A stretch of 64,000 nt of DNA from JAEUKA01 sp035328405. Lineage in GTDB: Bacteria > Myxococcota_A > Polyangia > Palsa-1104 > JAEUJZ01. Under the pieces are notes generated by a model that saw nothing but the letters and a program-made list of their open reading frames with translations, searched no databases and had not been told where the DNA came from. The stretch is taken from contig DAOLIT010000011.1 in assembly GCA_035328405.1 (NCBI GenBank), positions 1 to 64,000 on the forward strand, written 5' to 3'. Position numbers and translations under genes: made by a program. Position 1 is the first letter of the stretch. Every line of letters starts with the position of its first letter. Shown here in pieces: positions 27,365-36,072 of this stretch.

Positions 27365-28744
27365 ATGTACGAGCACACCAAGACGATTCCAAATCACATC
27401 AGTGGGCGAAGTGAGCGACGAGGGGCACCACAACTTCGTGTGATCTATTCTCCCTCGTATGCGGGCCGTCGGGTGTTTCCCCTTTTGAAGGGAGAAACAA
27501 AAATAGGGCGCGCCGAGAAGGAAGACGCGACGACTTCATTTCCCCTCGATGATTCGATGTCAAAAGTCCACGCGCATATCAAGGTCAGTGAAAACGACGG
27601 AATGATGTTCCTGCGCGACGTGAGCAAGAATGGAACATATCGGAACAAAGTAAGAATGCAAAAAAGTGGAGAGTGGCTTCGACTCTCCGAAGGTGATGTC
27701 GTCCGTTTTGGGCACACCGTCTGTATGGTTCGCCATGAACCTGTAAAGCCAGATGATTTCAATATACCGTCATTTGTTGGCCAGTCTTTGGTTGCTCGGG
27801 ATCTTCGTTGTCGAATTGCAAATGCTGCCAAAGCCGAAAATGTGTGGATTTTGCTTCGGGGCGAAACAGGTTGCGGAAAAGAAGTGGTTGCCCGCGCGAT
27901 ACATGAACTTAGTCCGAGAGCGAAAGGTCCGTTTGTGGCGATCAACTGCGCAGCAATTCCCGAAACGCTGGCTCCGACGGAACTGTTTGGAAGTACCAAA
28001 CATGCGTACACCAATGCGGCGGAACGGCCTGGATGTTTTCGTGCTGCGCATGGGGGGACTCTGTTTCTTGATGAGATCGGAGACATGGACCCGAAGTTAC
28101 AGCCGCAGCTTTTTCGCACGCTCTCGGAACGTGAGGTCATTCCGGTGGGTTCCGAAAAGCCGGTCAAGACGGACTTTCGGCTGGTTACGGCCACCAATCA
28201 ACCGTTGTGGAGAGACGGACAGAGCCACTTTCGCAAAGAATTGTTTGCTCGCATCGCACAGTTTCAGATTTGCATTCCGCCGCTGCGCGATCGCAGAGAG
28301 GATGTTCTTCCTCTGTTGCTTCATTTCTATCCCGAAGCAGAGTCTCTTCTGTCAGCGGAATTTGTCGAGCGCCTGCTGTGTCATGATTGGCCCCTCAATG
28401 TTCGCCAGCTTTACAACTGTTCTCAACAACTGAGGATTGAGAGATCCACCAAGGCGATCTGTCAGTTGCTCGACCAGCTCGAGGAACCCAGCAGCGAAGT
28501 GGAGTTGGCGACAAAGAGCTCAGAGTCCAAACCCCCTTTGCTGCCTGAGTCGCGCCCCGATCGATTTGTCCCGACAAGAGAACAACTGGACACGTTGATG
28601 AACAACGAGTTTGGGAACATATCGAAGGTTGCAGCCCTTCTGTGTTGCGATCGCAGATCCGTTCGTCGGTATTTGCAACTTCATGGCTTGTCGGCAGAGA
28701 ACTACCGTACGTGCAGCCGACCCGATGACTCAAGGGATGAATAG
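27365..28744 (+). CDS. FHA-domain sigma-54-dependent activator
   Basis: This regulator has 459 residues in the order FHA, AAA+, Fis-type HTH. The FHA part (IGRAEKEDA...DSMSKVHAHI...DVSKNGTYRN) reads phosphothreonine signals, as expected downstream of Ser/Thr kinases. The AAA+ core has GETGCGKE (Walker A) and GGTLFLDEIGD (Walker B). The GAFTGA loop that contacts sigma-54 reads HAYTNA (residues about 213-218); both Gly are changed but the aromatic and Thr remain. The HTH is at the C-terminus (NISKVAALLCCDRRSVRRYLQ). The leaderless promoter supports the ATG at 27365 over an upstream ATG. A sigma-54-type promoter lies 2.4 kb downstream at 29767. Confidence 0.88.
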   Translation: MYEHTKTIPNHISGRSERRGAPQLRVIYSPSYAGRRVFPLLKGETKIGRAEKEDATTSFPLDDSMSKVHAHIKVSENDGMMFLRDVSKNGTYRNKVRMQKSGEWLRLSEGDVVRFGHTVCMVRHEPVKPDDFNIPSFVGQSLVARDLRCRIANAAKAENVWILLRGETGCGKEVVARAIHELSPRAKGPFVAINCAAIPETLAPTELFGSTKHAYTNAAERPGCFRAAHGGTLFLDEIGDMDPKLQPQLFRTLSEREVIPVGSEKPVKTDFRLVTATNQPLWRDGQSHFRKELFARIAQFQICIPPLRDRREDVLPLLLHFYPEAESLLSAEFVERLLCHDWPLNVRQLYNCSQQLRIERSTKAICQLLDQLEEPSSEVELATKSSESKPPLLPESRPDRFVPTREQLDTLMNNEFGNISKVAALLCCDRRSVRRYLQLHGLSAENYRTCSRPDDSRDE

Positions 28745-28761
28745 GGTGCATCAAAGACGAT

Positions 28762-29589
28762 ATGCCAACCCCTTCCTGGTCTCTGTCATCGCTGCTCCTT
28801 CTCCAGTTTCTCGTCTCGCTGCTGTTGTCCGCAGGCGGCTTTTTCCGCATCTACTACTTTGTCAGCCTGGGATATGCGTTTTCCATCGCCGCGCTTGGCC
28901 TCCTGACGCCGTTTCTTCTTCGCGCGTCTTTGGATGTTGCAACCGTTTTGCAATCGGCTCTCCTGGTCTTGTATGGGTTCCGTTTGGGCTCCTTTCTGAT
29001 TCATCGCGAACGGAGTCCGGTCTATCAAAAGGAATTGGAGGAGGTCCGAAAGCGAGGTCTGCACATTCATGGTGCCGTCAAGTGGGCGATTTGGATCTCT
29101 GTCGCGGTGCTGTATGTTGCGATGTATTCGCCAGCGACCATCACGATGTTTTTCCGTCGAGAACACCCAGAGAGTGTCTTGTTTTCTGTGTATGCGGGTC
29201 TTGCGGTGATGGTGCTGGGTTTGTTTTTGGAGACCCTCGCAGACCAACAAAAGAGTGCATACAAACGGACCCAGCCCAAGCGCTTCTGTGATACGGGCTT
29301 GTACCGCTACATGCGGTGTCCCAACTATTTTGGTGAAGTCCTTTTTTGGACTGGGACGTGGATTTCCGGTCTGTCAGCCTACACCCATGTCTTTCATCAT
29401 CTTCTTGCGGGGGCTGGATATGTTTGCATCGTGCTCGTGATGCTCGGTTCCACTCGGCGGTTGGAATTCAAGCAAGATGAACGCTACGGAACCGACTCTG
29501 AATATCAGGAGTACGTTCGCCGGGTTCCCATTCTGTTTCCCTTCCTGCCTGTCTTTTCCTTTCGCAATTTGCGCGTGTATTTGGGCTGA
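28762..29589 (+). CDS. DUF1295-family membrane protein (steroid 5-alpha-reductase-like fold)
   Basis: This integral membrane protein (275 residues, six to seven helices) has the family C-terminal signature: FCDTGLYRYMRCPNYFGEVLFWTGTWISG and EFKQDERYGTDSEYQEYVRRVPILFPF. Relatives resemble steroid/isoprenoid reductases or isoprenylcysteine methyltransferases, but no substrate is known for the bacterial group. It lies 17 bp after the activator gene and is probably co-transcribed. Confidence 0.8.
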   Translation: MPTPSWSLSSLLLLQFLVSLLLSAGGFFRIYYFVSLGYAFSIAALGLLTPFLLRASLDVATVLQSALLVLYGFRLGSFLIHRERSPVYQKELEEVRKRGLHIHGAVKWAIWISVAVLYVAMYSPATITMFFRREHPESVLFSVYAGLAVMVLGLFLETLADQQKSAYKRTQPKRFCDTGLYRYMRCPNYFGEVLFWTGTWISGLSAYTHVFHHLLAGAGYVCIVLVMLGSTRRLEFKQDERYGTDSEYQEYVRRVPILFPFLPVFSFRNLRVYLG

Positions 29590-29612
29590 CCCCGCAAACT
29601 GTCTGCCTTTCT

Positions 29613-29649
29613 GTGCGGACCCGATGCGGGCAGCACGAGCACTCTTTTT
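29613..29649 (+). terminator. Candidate terminator after the DUF1295 gene
   Basis: GTGCGGACCCG-ATG-CGGGCAGCAC is an imperfect hairpin (29613-29636), with a T5 run at 29645-29649 after a short gap. It sits 24 bp after the stop. It could instead be a regulatory dyad for the sigma-54 promoter downstream. Confidence 0.4.
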
Positions 29650-29766
29650 CGCCCATGGGCAAGTGGGCGGGGAATGTGGGCCTGCGGTCCTTTCCACCCT
29701 TTTAACACTCCCCATGTCGAGCCTTTTTTCGACGGACAACGCTCATGTATTTCACTCCGGCTGACT

Positions 29767-29782
29767 TGGCATTGTGCTTGCA
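29767..29782 (+). promoter_or_regulatory. Sigma-54 promoter (-24/-12)
   Basis: TGGCAT-TGTGC-TTGCA matches the sigma-54 consensus TGGCAC-N5-TTGCW with one change and exact GG-N10-GC spacing. It lies about 37 bp before the ATG at 29830, and the GGAG site of that gene lies downstream, so it would start the secreted-protein/kinase operon. An upstream dyad GTCGA-N8-TCGAC (29716-29733) could bind an activator. Confidence 0.72.
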
Positions 29783-29829
29783 TATAGCCTTGGAGCAGGC
29801 AGGCGTTTCTGCCCTCAGCGGAGTTCTTC

Positions 29830-30951
29830 ATGATGCCGACATGTTTGCAGGTTGCTCTCCTTCCAGCAGTCCTTTTTGGGGGGACTTTTCCCGCGCTCAG
29901 TCATGCGCAGGAGGAAGCCGTTTCAGCGGCGTCGGATCAAGCTGTGGTGGTGGGAGTCCTGTCTGGAAAGTCGTTCGATGCTCGGTTGACAAAATCGTTG
30001 ACCGAGCATTTGGAAAGGACCGGCCAAGTCAACGTGTCGTCGGTGAAACTGACCTCGAAGGAACGCGCATGCGTGGATGAAGAGTGTCTGTTGCAGATCT
30101 CTGCACGCAGGGAGTCGCGATATCTCTTTCGTGCCTCGATTCTGGGACTTTCAGCCAATGCGTACAGGCTGTCGATGGGGCTTTTCGATGCCGCGCGGCG
30201 GGTTCCTTTCCAAGAAGACTGGGTGTGCGATCAGTGCTCTTTTGAACAACTTGTGGCTCACTTGCTCGATGGTGCAGACCGTTTGCTAGGACGGGCCATG
30301 TCCGATGGAAACAGACCGACTGCACAGCCCTCTCAGGTACCGGAAATGACACCGGATGCCACACAGGAAACGCCGAATGGACAGGGGTATGAACAGACAT
30401 CCCCTCCTGTGGAAAATAGAAGGAACGGGAGTCTTCCGCCTGTCTCCGGCGCGCCTGCCCTTGTCCTTCCCCCGACTCGTCCGCTTGCGCCAGCACAACC
30501 CGAAAGAGAGCCAGAGCCTGCGTTCCGAACACCGCGAGCTGAGTTGACGCAGGTTCCAGATGTTCGGCAAAGAAATTCGGACAGACCCTTTGTCCCATTT
30601 CCAACTTCTTCCCGATCTACGCCTTCCCATTTGGGGGGCATTGGAAGAGGACAGAAGGCCGTTGTGGGTGTGTTTGCGGGGTTGACGGTTCTATCGCTGG
30701 GGGCCGCGATCACGCTGAACATTTTGGACAAGAGGGAGACAAGTTGGAACTGTCCTCAAGGAGCACCCATGGGCTGTGTATTCGATTTTCATCTCGCATT
30801 TTCTGGTTTGTATGCTGGGGCCGGTGCGAGTTTGGTTGGGCTCGGTTTTTCCTTGATCTGGCCTGTTGGGAATGAGAAGAAGCACTCATCCTTTCGGGCT
30901 ACTGCTTGGGTTCCGATGGGACAACCAGGCGTCTACACGGAGGTTCACTGA
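29830..30951 (+). CDS. Exported protein with Pro-rich linker and C-terminal membrane hairpin
   Basis: This protein (373 residues) has a signal peptide (MMPTCLQVALLPAVLFGGTFPALSHAQ), a compact N-terminal domain (VVVGVLSGKSFDARLTKSLTEHLERTG) that resembles the penicillin-binding/TolB-type accessory folds only vaguely, a long Pro/Arg-rich linker (about 160-275) and two transmembrane helices near the C-terminus (KAVVGVFAGLTVLSLGAAI and LYAGAGASLVGLGFSLIW). GGAG precedes the start and a sigma-54-type promoter lies upstream. Its TGA overlaps the next ATG by one base (TGATG). Confidence 0.7.
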   Translation: MMPTCLQVALLPAVLFGGTFPALSHAQEEAVSAASDQAVVVGVLSGKSFDARLTKSLTEHLERTGQVNVSSVKLTSKERACVDEECLLQISARRESRYLFRASILGLSANAYRLSMGLFDAARRVPFQEDWVCDQCSFEQLVAHLLDGADRLLGRAMSDGNRPTAQPSQVPEMTPDATQETPNGQGYEQTSPPVENRRNGSLPPVSGAPALVLPPTRPLAPAQPEREPEPAFRTPRAELTQVPDVRQRNSDRPFVPFPTSSRSTPSHLGGIGRGQKAVVGVFAGLTVLSLGAAITLNILDKRETSWNCPQGAPMGCVFDFHLAFSGLYAGAGASLVGLGFSLIWPVGNEKKHSSFRATAWVPMGQPGVYTEVH

Positions 30952-32363
30952 TGTCTCGATACTTTTATGAGTTGTCGCTGTCGCTTTCCCTTTTCGCGAG
31001 CTTTTCAACAAGCTGTGTGAAGCAGAAATGCGAACTGGAGGAGTTCCAACAGGAGGCGGCCTGTCAGGAGGAAAAGGACGAGCCTGAAGTGACAGTGGAT
31101 TCCGTCAGGTGGTCGATCACACAAAAAGACACTACGACCTTCCGGTTTCGTGCATCGGATGGTTCCTCGTTGACAGGGAAGACGTACACCCTTTCGTCGG
31201 ATGGGACAACAGCCAGCGTAGAACTGCCTCCTCTGGACAGCGAGGGAAAGGTATCGGTGGATTTGTTGCAGTTGTCAGCCCAACTGAAACCGGGCCCCGC
31301 GACCATCACGACAGACACCGGAAAGAAGATCCCGGGACGCTTGTTTCGGAGACCCGCTTTCGATGGGTTGCCTCTGACCAAAGAGATTACAGTGGACCTC
31401 GCTCGTGACAAGAAAGAGAAAGAAACCTCGCGCCGGGTGCGTTCGGTGGGGTTGCGAACGTACAGCGATGGCACAACCACTCAAACTGAAGCGATTGTAT
31501 TGGAGAAGAGAGACTCGGAAGTTGCCCCGAAGATAGGGTTGTTGGTTTCATTTTCGCGATATCCAGTTGTGAAAAACGTCATCAACAATCGTTTGGCAAT
31601 TTCCGACTCGTTAGATTCGGAACAAGTGAATGCATTTCCAGATGACAAAGAGCCAGATCTCTTGGCTTTGTCCAACCAGAACGCTGCGGTCCTTTGGAAA
31701 ATGAATGACACATATGTTGGTTTTAAGGAATTTCCGGTGTTCGGGCGAAAGGTGCTGTCAAAAGAAACTAATTCACCTAGGATTTCTTCACTTACAACAG
31801 ATGTTTCCGGGTCTTTGTATGCGGGTATTGTGGGTGGCGTGGTGAATACTTTGACGGTGTATGAAAACGGCCTGAGAGTGAAACATGTTTCAGGGGATGT
31901 CCAAAACGTGAATCGCGGCTTGGTCCTGATGGGTGATTTGAACGGTGATGGGAGGGCTGATCTGGTTTCGTGGGGCAAGGATGGAGCGAATCCGGCGGTG
32001 TTTTTGCAGGATTCGGCAAAAACGCCAACTGGCGATGCCCCCTCGTTTCAAAAAGCCGAGTTTAAGGTTCCGACGCTTACGCCGATTGAACCGTCGAAGA
32101 ATCTCGTGGCCGCGCTGGGTGATTTGGACGAGGATGGTCTTCCAGATTTTGTGGTTGCTACCTCAACCACGATTCAAGTGTTTTATAACGATGGAAAATC
32201 GAATGTTGAAAAGAATGACGGAACAGATAAAGCATTCGAGACCCAAAATCGTGTTTTGTCTGTTGGTATCGAAGTCTCTTCTGTTAACAATCAAACCGGA
32301 AATCGAATCGTCTTTGTGAGAGATGGAGGCGGTGGAAAGACGTTTCTGCATGTATGGAAATAG
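30951..32363 (+). CDS. Lipoprotein with FG-GAP/VCBS-like repeats
   Basis: This protein (470 residues) has a lipoprotein signal (FASFSTSC), an Ig-like N-terminal domain and two FG-GAP calcium-binding-type repeats (MGDLNGDGRADLVSWG and LGDLDEDGLPDFVVAT) toward the C-terminus. FG-GAP blades typically build an integrin-like beta-propeller at the cell surface. It starts at ATG 30951 with a GGAGG site and is translationally coupled to the upstream gene. Confidence 0.75.
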   Translation: MSRYFYELSLSLSLFASFSTSCVKQKCELEEFQQEAACQEEKDEPEVTVDSVRWSITQKDTTTFRFRASDGSSLTGKTYTLSSDGTTASVELPPLDSEGKVSVDLLQLSAQLKPGPATITTDTGKKIPGRLFRRPAFDGLPLTKEITVDLARDKKEKETSRRVRSVGLRTYSDGTTTQTEAIVLEKRDSEVAPKIGLLVSFSRYPVVKNVINNRLAISDSLDSEQVNAFPDDKEPDLLALSNQNAAVLWKMNDTYVGFKEFPVFGRKVLSKETNSPRISSLTTDVSGSLYAGIVGGVVNTLTVYENGLRVKHVSGDVQNVNRGLVLMGDLNGDGRADLVSWGKDGANPAVFLQDSAKTPTGDAPSFQKAEFKVPTLTPIEPSKNLVAALGDLDEDGLPDFVVATSTTIQVFYNDGKSNVEKNDGTDKAFETQNRVLSVGIEVSSVNNQTGNRIVFVRDGGGGKTFLHVWK

Positions 32364-32415
32364 AGATTCGAGACGAATAGACGTTGTGTTGTGAAAGAAG
32401 ATGGGGGGATCGGTT

Positions 32416-33864
32416 ATGTTGCAACAGGGCCAGACGATTAGCGACACGTATGAAGTTGAGGGGCTTCTGGGGACGGGCGGAATGGCCAACGTGTATGTTG
32501 TGAGGCATTTGCGGATGCCTCGGAAATTGGCGCTGAAGGTGCTGCATGTTCAAGCCAACTCCGAAGACGACGTGGTGGCCCGCTTTGAGCAAGAGGCCAA
32601 GATTTTGGCTGAACTGCGTCATCCGCACATTGTCAATGTGACCGATTTCAATTGGCTTTCTCAGACGGAGCCCTATTTGGTGATGGAACTCCTGGAGGGC
32701 GAGGATCTGTTTCGTTTTTTGCAACGGAACGGCCCCCTTTCAATTCCCATCGCGCTGCGGATCATCTGTCAGGTGGGGGAAGCCCTCGAGGCTGCACATG
32801 TGCTGGGGGTGGTTCATCGGGATCTGAAACCGAGCAACATCTTTTTGTGTACCCACGGACAGACCGCGAGTCTTGTGAAGGTGTTGGACTTTGGCGTGGC
32901 CAAGCTTACGGGGTCTACGCAAACTCCGATGACGGGAACATGGGCGATGGTGGGAACGCCTGGATACATGGCCCCCGAACAGGCCAAGGCGGATCACAAG
33001 TCGATTGGGCCAGCGACGGACCAGTTCGCGTTGGCGACCATTCTTTATGAGATGTTGGCCGGTCAACCGGCATTTTATCGCGCCGGCGAAGGAATGTACG
33101 CGACGCTCGAGCGGGTGGTTCTTGAGAAACCTGCTCCCCTTGTGGATTCACAGATTGATTGGGCTGTGCAGAAGGCGCTGAGCAAAGACCCCAAGGACCG
33201 CTTTTCGAACATCCGAGAGTTCTTGGCTGCGGTCGGGGCCACGTCTCACACCGTCTACTCACGTTCTGTCCTTCCTTCGATGGATGCCCTGCCAACACCT
33301 GCGGGTGAACATTCACTCATCCGGCGCAACAAGCGATCTCTTCTGTGGAAATGGGGAATGGGAGCAGTGGGGGTTTGCGTGCTCTGCGCTGGTCTTTTTG
33401 GGTTGAAGAAAGGGGGTATGGAAAAAATGAAAAAGGCCGTTCCCGTCCCTGTCACATCGTCGGTCCGTGAGAACGTGGTTCATGCAGTCCAGCAACAGGT
33501 GAGCGTTCCGGTTCCGGTGGTTCCGGTGCAGCGCGGGCCGGAACAAGAAACGGGGAATGCATCTCAGACGAAAAATGGCAAGCGACCGAGCGCGAAGAGC
33601 TGGAGCTATGTGTTGGGTCCAGAGGTAGATGTTCATCCGAAAGTGCGGACTCCTATTCGGCGTTGTGCGACCAGGTACCTGACACCCCTTCGCTTGCCAA
33701 ACGGCACGATGATTTACCTGGGAAGGAGTGGAATACTCAGTCTTCTGAAAGCGCCGGGTGCTGTGTTGGAGTCGAGGTTCAATGAATGTCTGCGACAACA
33801 GTTGGTCGTGATCGCGAAAGAGGATCAACCCAAACAGACATCGATCCGCGTGGAGCGGAATTGA
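32416..33864 (+). CDS. Transmembrane Ser/Thr protein kinase
   Basis: This protein (482 residues) has an N-terminal Pkn-type kinase (LLGTGGMANVYVV P-loop, ALKVL, HRDLKPSN near residue 133, DFGVAK, MAPEQ, and the C-lobe), a short link, one transmembrane helix (WKWGMGAVGVCVLCAGLFGL, about residues 311-332) and a periplasmic tail of about 150 residues with a Pro/Val-rich stretch. This is the usual PknB-like layout, with the tail as the likely sensor. The start is 32416 (GGGGGA site) or 32401 (weak AAAG). The target may be the FHA activator at 27365. Confidence 0.88.
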   Translation: MLQQGQTISDTYEVEGLLGTGGMANVYVVRHLRMPRKLALKVLHVQANSEDDVVARFEQEAKILAELRHPHIVNVTDFNWLSQTEPYLVMELLEGEDLFRFLQRNGPLSIPIALRIICQVGEALEAAHVLGVVHRDLKPSNIFLCTHGQTASLVKVLDFGVAKLTGSTQTPMTGTWAMVGTPGYMAPEQAKADHKSIGPATDQFALATILYEMLAGQPAFYRAGEGMYATLERVVLEKPAPLVDSQIDWAVQKALSKDPKDRFSNIREFLAAVGATSHTVYSRSVLPSMDALPTPAGEHSLIRRNKRSLLWKWGMGAVGVCVLCAGLFGLKKGGMEKMKKAVPVPVTSSVRENVVHAVQQQVSVPVPVVPVQRGPEQETGNASQTKNGKRPSAKSWSYVLGPEVDVHPKVRTPIRRCATRYLTPLRLPNGTMIYLGRSGILSLLKAPGAVLESRFNECLRQQLVVIAKEDQPKQTSIRVERN

Positions 33865-33918
33865 TGGAATGTGTGGAACAAACGGAACAAACGAGACGAA
33901 CGGAATAGAGGGTAACGC

Positions 33919-34596
33919 ATGTGGGGGAGAACCAAACAGATCGTGATGCTTATTGGTTTTTTGGGTGGCTGTGAACCACATCCAGAGTTGCTGGCCTTGA
34001 GGGGAGAGGTCAAGTCGTTGTCTGCATCTGTGGTGCACCTGAAAACCAAGCTCGATGTGTTGCAGAAGCAGGCAGCAGATGGGCTGGCGATGGCACTCTG
34101 TACGCCCGAGATCAGACAGGTGCTCGAGGACGTGAGCAAAGAATGCACCGTGGATCTGGGCAATGGAGAGATGCCAGTCTGTTCGACTTCCCAAATCAAG
34201 CCAGCTGTGCTGGCGGCTGATCCAACGGGGCGAGGAAGGCTCTTGAAAATGATGTCGCACATCCCACATGAGCCACTGTATCTGTCCCACAAATCGACGA
34301 CGTTTCCACCGCATCGCTTGGAACGTTTGGCGAAGTTGACGAAGCCAGCCTTCTTGGATCGTACCGTGTTTCTGGTCGTGTCCTCTCCTGCGACTGGCGA
34401 ACAAGAGGCCGACCGGCGGGCCAAAGTTGCAAAAGAAAGACTGCGCGCATTGGGAGTCCCGCTGCGCAAAATTCAGACATGGAAATACAGTTTCCATGTT
34501 GATCCCAAGGAGATCGTTCGCACTTCCGACAAACCGACATTTGGAGAACCAGGAGACTATGACCGTGGCGTATGGATTTTTCGTGCCGATTGTTAG
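33919..34596 (+). CDS. OmpA-like lipoprotein
   Basis: This protein (225 residues) has a lipoprotein signal (MLIGFLGGC), a coiled-coil-like segment (RGEVKSLSASVVHLKTKLDVL) and a C-terminal region with the pattern of OmpA-like peptidoglycan-binding domains (VVSSPATGEQEADRRAKVAKERLRALGV and later GDYDRGVWIF). The domain is divergent, and the key Asp/Arg contacts cannot be confirmed. The start has a GAGGG site. The last 38 bases overlap the thioredoxin-like gene. The short preceding gap has a few repeats of GGAACAAACG. Confidence 0.55.
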   Translation: MWGRTKQIVMLIGFLGGCEPHPELLALRGEVKSLSASVVHLKTKLDVLQKQAADGLAMALCTPEIRQVLEDVSKECTVDLGNGEMPVCSTSQIKPAVLAADPTGRGRLLKMMSHIPHEPLYLSHKSTTFPPHRLERLAKLTKPAFLDRTVFLVVSSPATGEQEADRRAKVAKERLRALGVPLRKIQTWKYSFHVDPKEIVRTSDKPTFGEPGDYDRGVWIFRADC

Positions 34597-35203
34597 GGTG
34601 TGTTTTGGGGCCTTTCTTCTGTCGCAGAGCCAGGTGTCCTTTGCGCAGGAGGAGGTCATGCAAGCCGACAAGGAGGGTTCGCTGCTGCATCGACAGCTTC
34701 GTCTGACAAACCTGAAGAAGTTTGATCCGGTTGCAAAACAATGGGCCCCATACACTCCGCCTCGATCGAAGGTGTATGTCCTGAACTTGTGGACAACACA
34801 CTGTGGTCCGTGTCGGAAAGAGTTTCCGTTTTTGCAAAAACTCGTGCGGGGATGGAAAGGCAATGCGGACGTGCAATTTTTGTTTCTGGCTGATCCTCCG
34901 CAGGATACATCGGAGGCAGAAGTCTTGGAGTATTGGGAGAAGAACCGGAGTATTGTTCCAGAAGCGGAACCGCTGCGTTCAGAGTCGCCAGTACTCAGGC
35001 TCTCGTTGCAAAATGATACCAATCCCATCACGCTGATTCTCGACGAGAAACTTGTGGTCAGGCAGGCGTTTGTGGGTGCGGTTGGGAATCGTCCTTTGGG
35101 ACGTGCAATCGAGCGTTTTTTGCAGTTGGCTCAAACTCCAACAGAGGGTTCGAGAAAGCTGCGGACGGCCAGAACGACAGCGAGGGTGTCTCGATCTTTG
35201 TAA
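34559..35203 (+). CDS. TlpA-like thioredoxin-fold protein
   Basis: This protein (214 residues) has a signal peptide and a thioredoxin fold with the redox motif TTHCGPCRKEF (Cys-Gly-Pro-Cys). The start of the fold is LNLWTTHCGPC, as in TlpA/ResA proteins that reduce disulfides for cytochrome c maturation or copper handling. The cis-Pro loop is seen at NPITLILDEK. The ATG at 34559 is in the overlap with the OmpA-like gene and follows GGAG. The diheme cytochrome c encoded 1.6 kb downstream offers a possible substrate. Confidence 0.8.
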   Translation: MTVAYGFFVPIVRVCFGAFLLSQSQVSFAQEEVMQADKEGSLLHRQLRLTNLKKFDPVAKQWAPYTPPRSKVYVLNLWTTHCGPCRKEFPFLQKLVRGWKGNADVQFLFLADPPQDTSEAEVLEYWEKNRSIVPEAEPLRSESPVLRLSLQNDTNPITLILDEKLVVRQAFVGAVGNRPLGRAIERFLQLAQTPTEGSRKLRTARTTARVSRSL

Positions 35204-35255
35204 CTGTCACTGAACTTGTACGTTGTAACTGTTTCATTTTTTTGGGGGGATTCAC

Positions 35256-35969
35256 ATGGTCTCTGTTCACCGCGTTCTGACAGGTTTCATCGTGTTCTCG
35301 GTCGCTTTCGGCGCTGGCTTTTTGTGGGAAAGCGATTGTCCTGCTCGTTCCCACAAGTCAACAGGCGGAAGGAGGAGCCTGGCACACGCACAAAAAAGGG
35401 AAGCTCCAGACTCCCTTCACTTGCGAAAACGGTCGCATGTTGGCAAAGCTCGGAAGCGAAAGCCGACGGTGGATGTGGATCGGGCAAGTACGCATGTGGC
35501 AGAAGTTGCCAAAGAAGTGTGGGCCGTGGTCCCTGATTCTTCATTGCCGACTTCTGGGAATGCGGAAGGGTCACAAACGACGCTACGGAGTCGCCCGAAC
35601 ACGTTGCAAATGCTTGAACATGTGGCTCACGATCGCGCGTTGTCTGAACCCGTGGGAACCCCGATGACTGGATTTGCACAGCAAGCAGAGGGGCACGCTC
35701 AGACGGTGCATTTGGAGGCAGGACGGTGCTATGCGGTGCTCGGAACGGGAGAAGCCACGATGACGCAGTTGTCGCTGTCTTTGTGGAACCCCGATGCAAC
35801 GCGCTTTCAGACGGTGATCGGGCGACAGACTCCGTTTGCTGCCTTTCGTGCCATGCAGACGGGGCCGCACAAATTGGTAGCGCGTCCAGCGCAAGGGTTT
35901 GGAACTTTTGCGGCGGGCCTGTATGTGTATCCCTGTCCAGAAGATGCCCATCCAAGGTCGAGCGGGTAG
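35256..35969 (+). CDS. Hypothetical secreted protein
   Basis: This 237-residue protein has an N-terminal hydrophobic segment (VLTGFIVFSVAFGAGFLW), a basic, Ser-rich central section and a C-terminal beta-rich domain (GRCYAVLGTGEATMTQLSLSLWNPDATRF...GTFAAGLYVYPC) that resembles the small secreted domains often paired with kinases. GGGGGGA precedes the ATG. Family unknown. Confidence 0.5.
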   Translation: MVSVHRVLTGFIVFSVAFGAGFLWESDCPARSHKSTGGRRSLAHAQKREAPDSLHLRKRSHVGKARKRKPTVDVDRASTHVAEVAKEVWAVVPDSSLPTSGNAEGSQTTLRSRPNTLQMLEHVAHDRALSEPVGTPMTGFAQQAEGHAQTVHLEAGRCYAVLGTGEATMTQLSLSLWNPDATRFQTVIGRQTPFAAFRAMQTGPHKLVARPAQGFGTFAAGLYVYPCPEDAHPRSSG

Positions 35970-36072
35970 ACGCGGGAAAAAACACAGCACTGCGAAAATA
36001 AGGAGAAAATCTTGCGGGAACCTGCGATATGGATCATGTGTCGGCGTGTGCCGCATTGTTTTGGAGAGTTCC

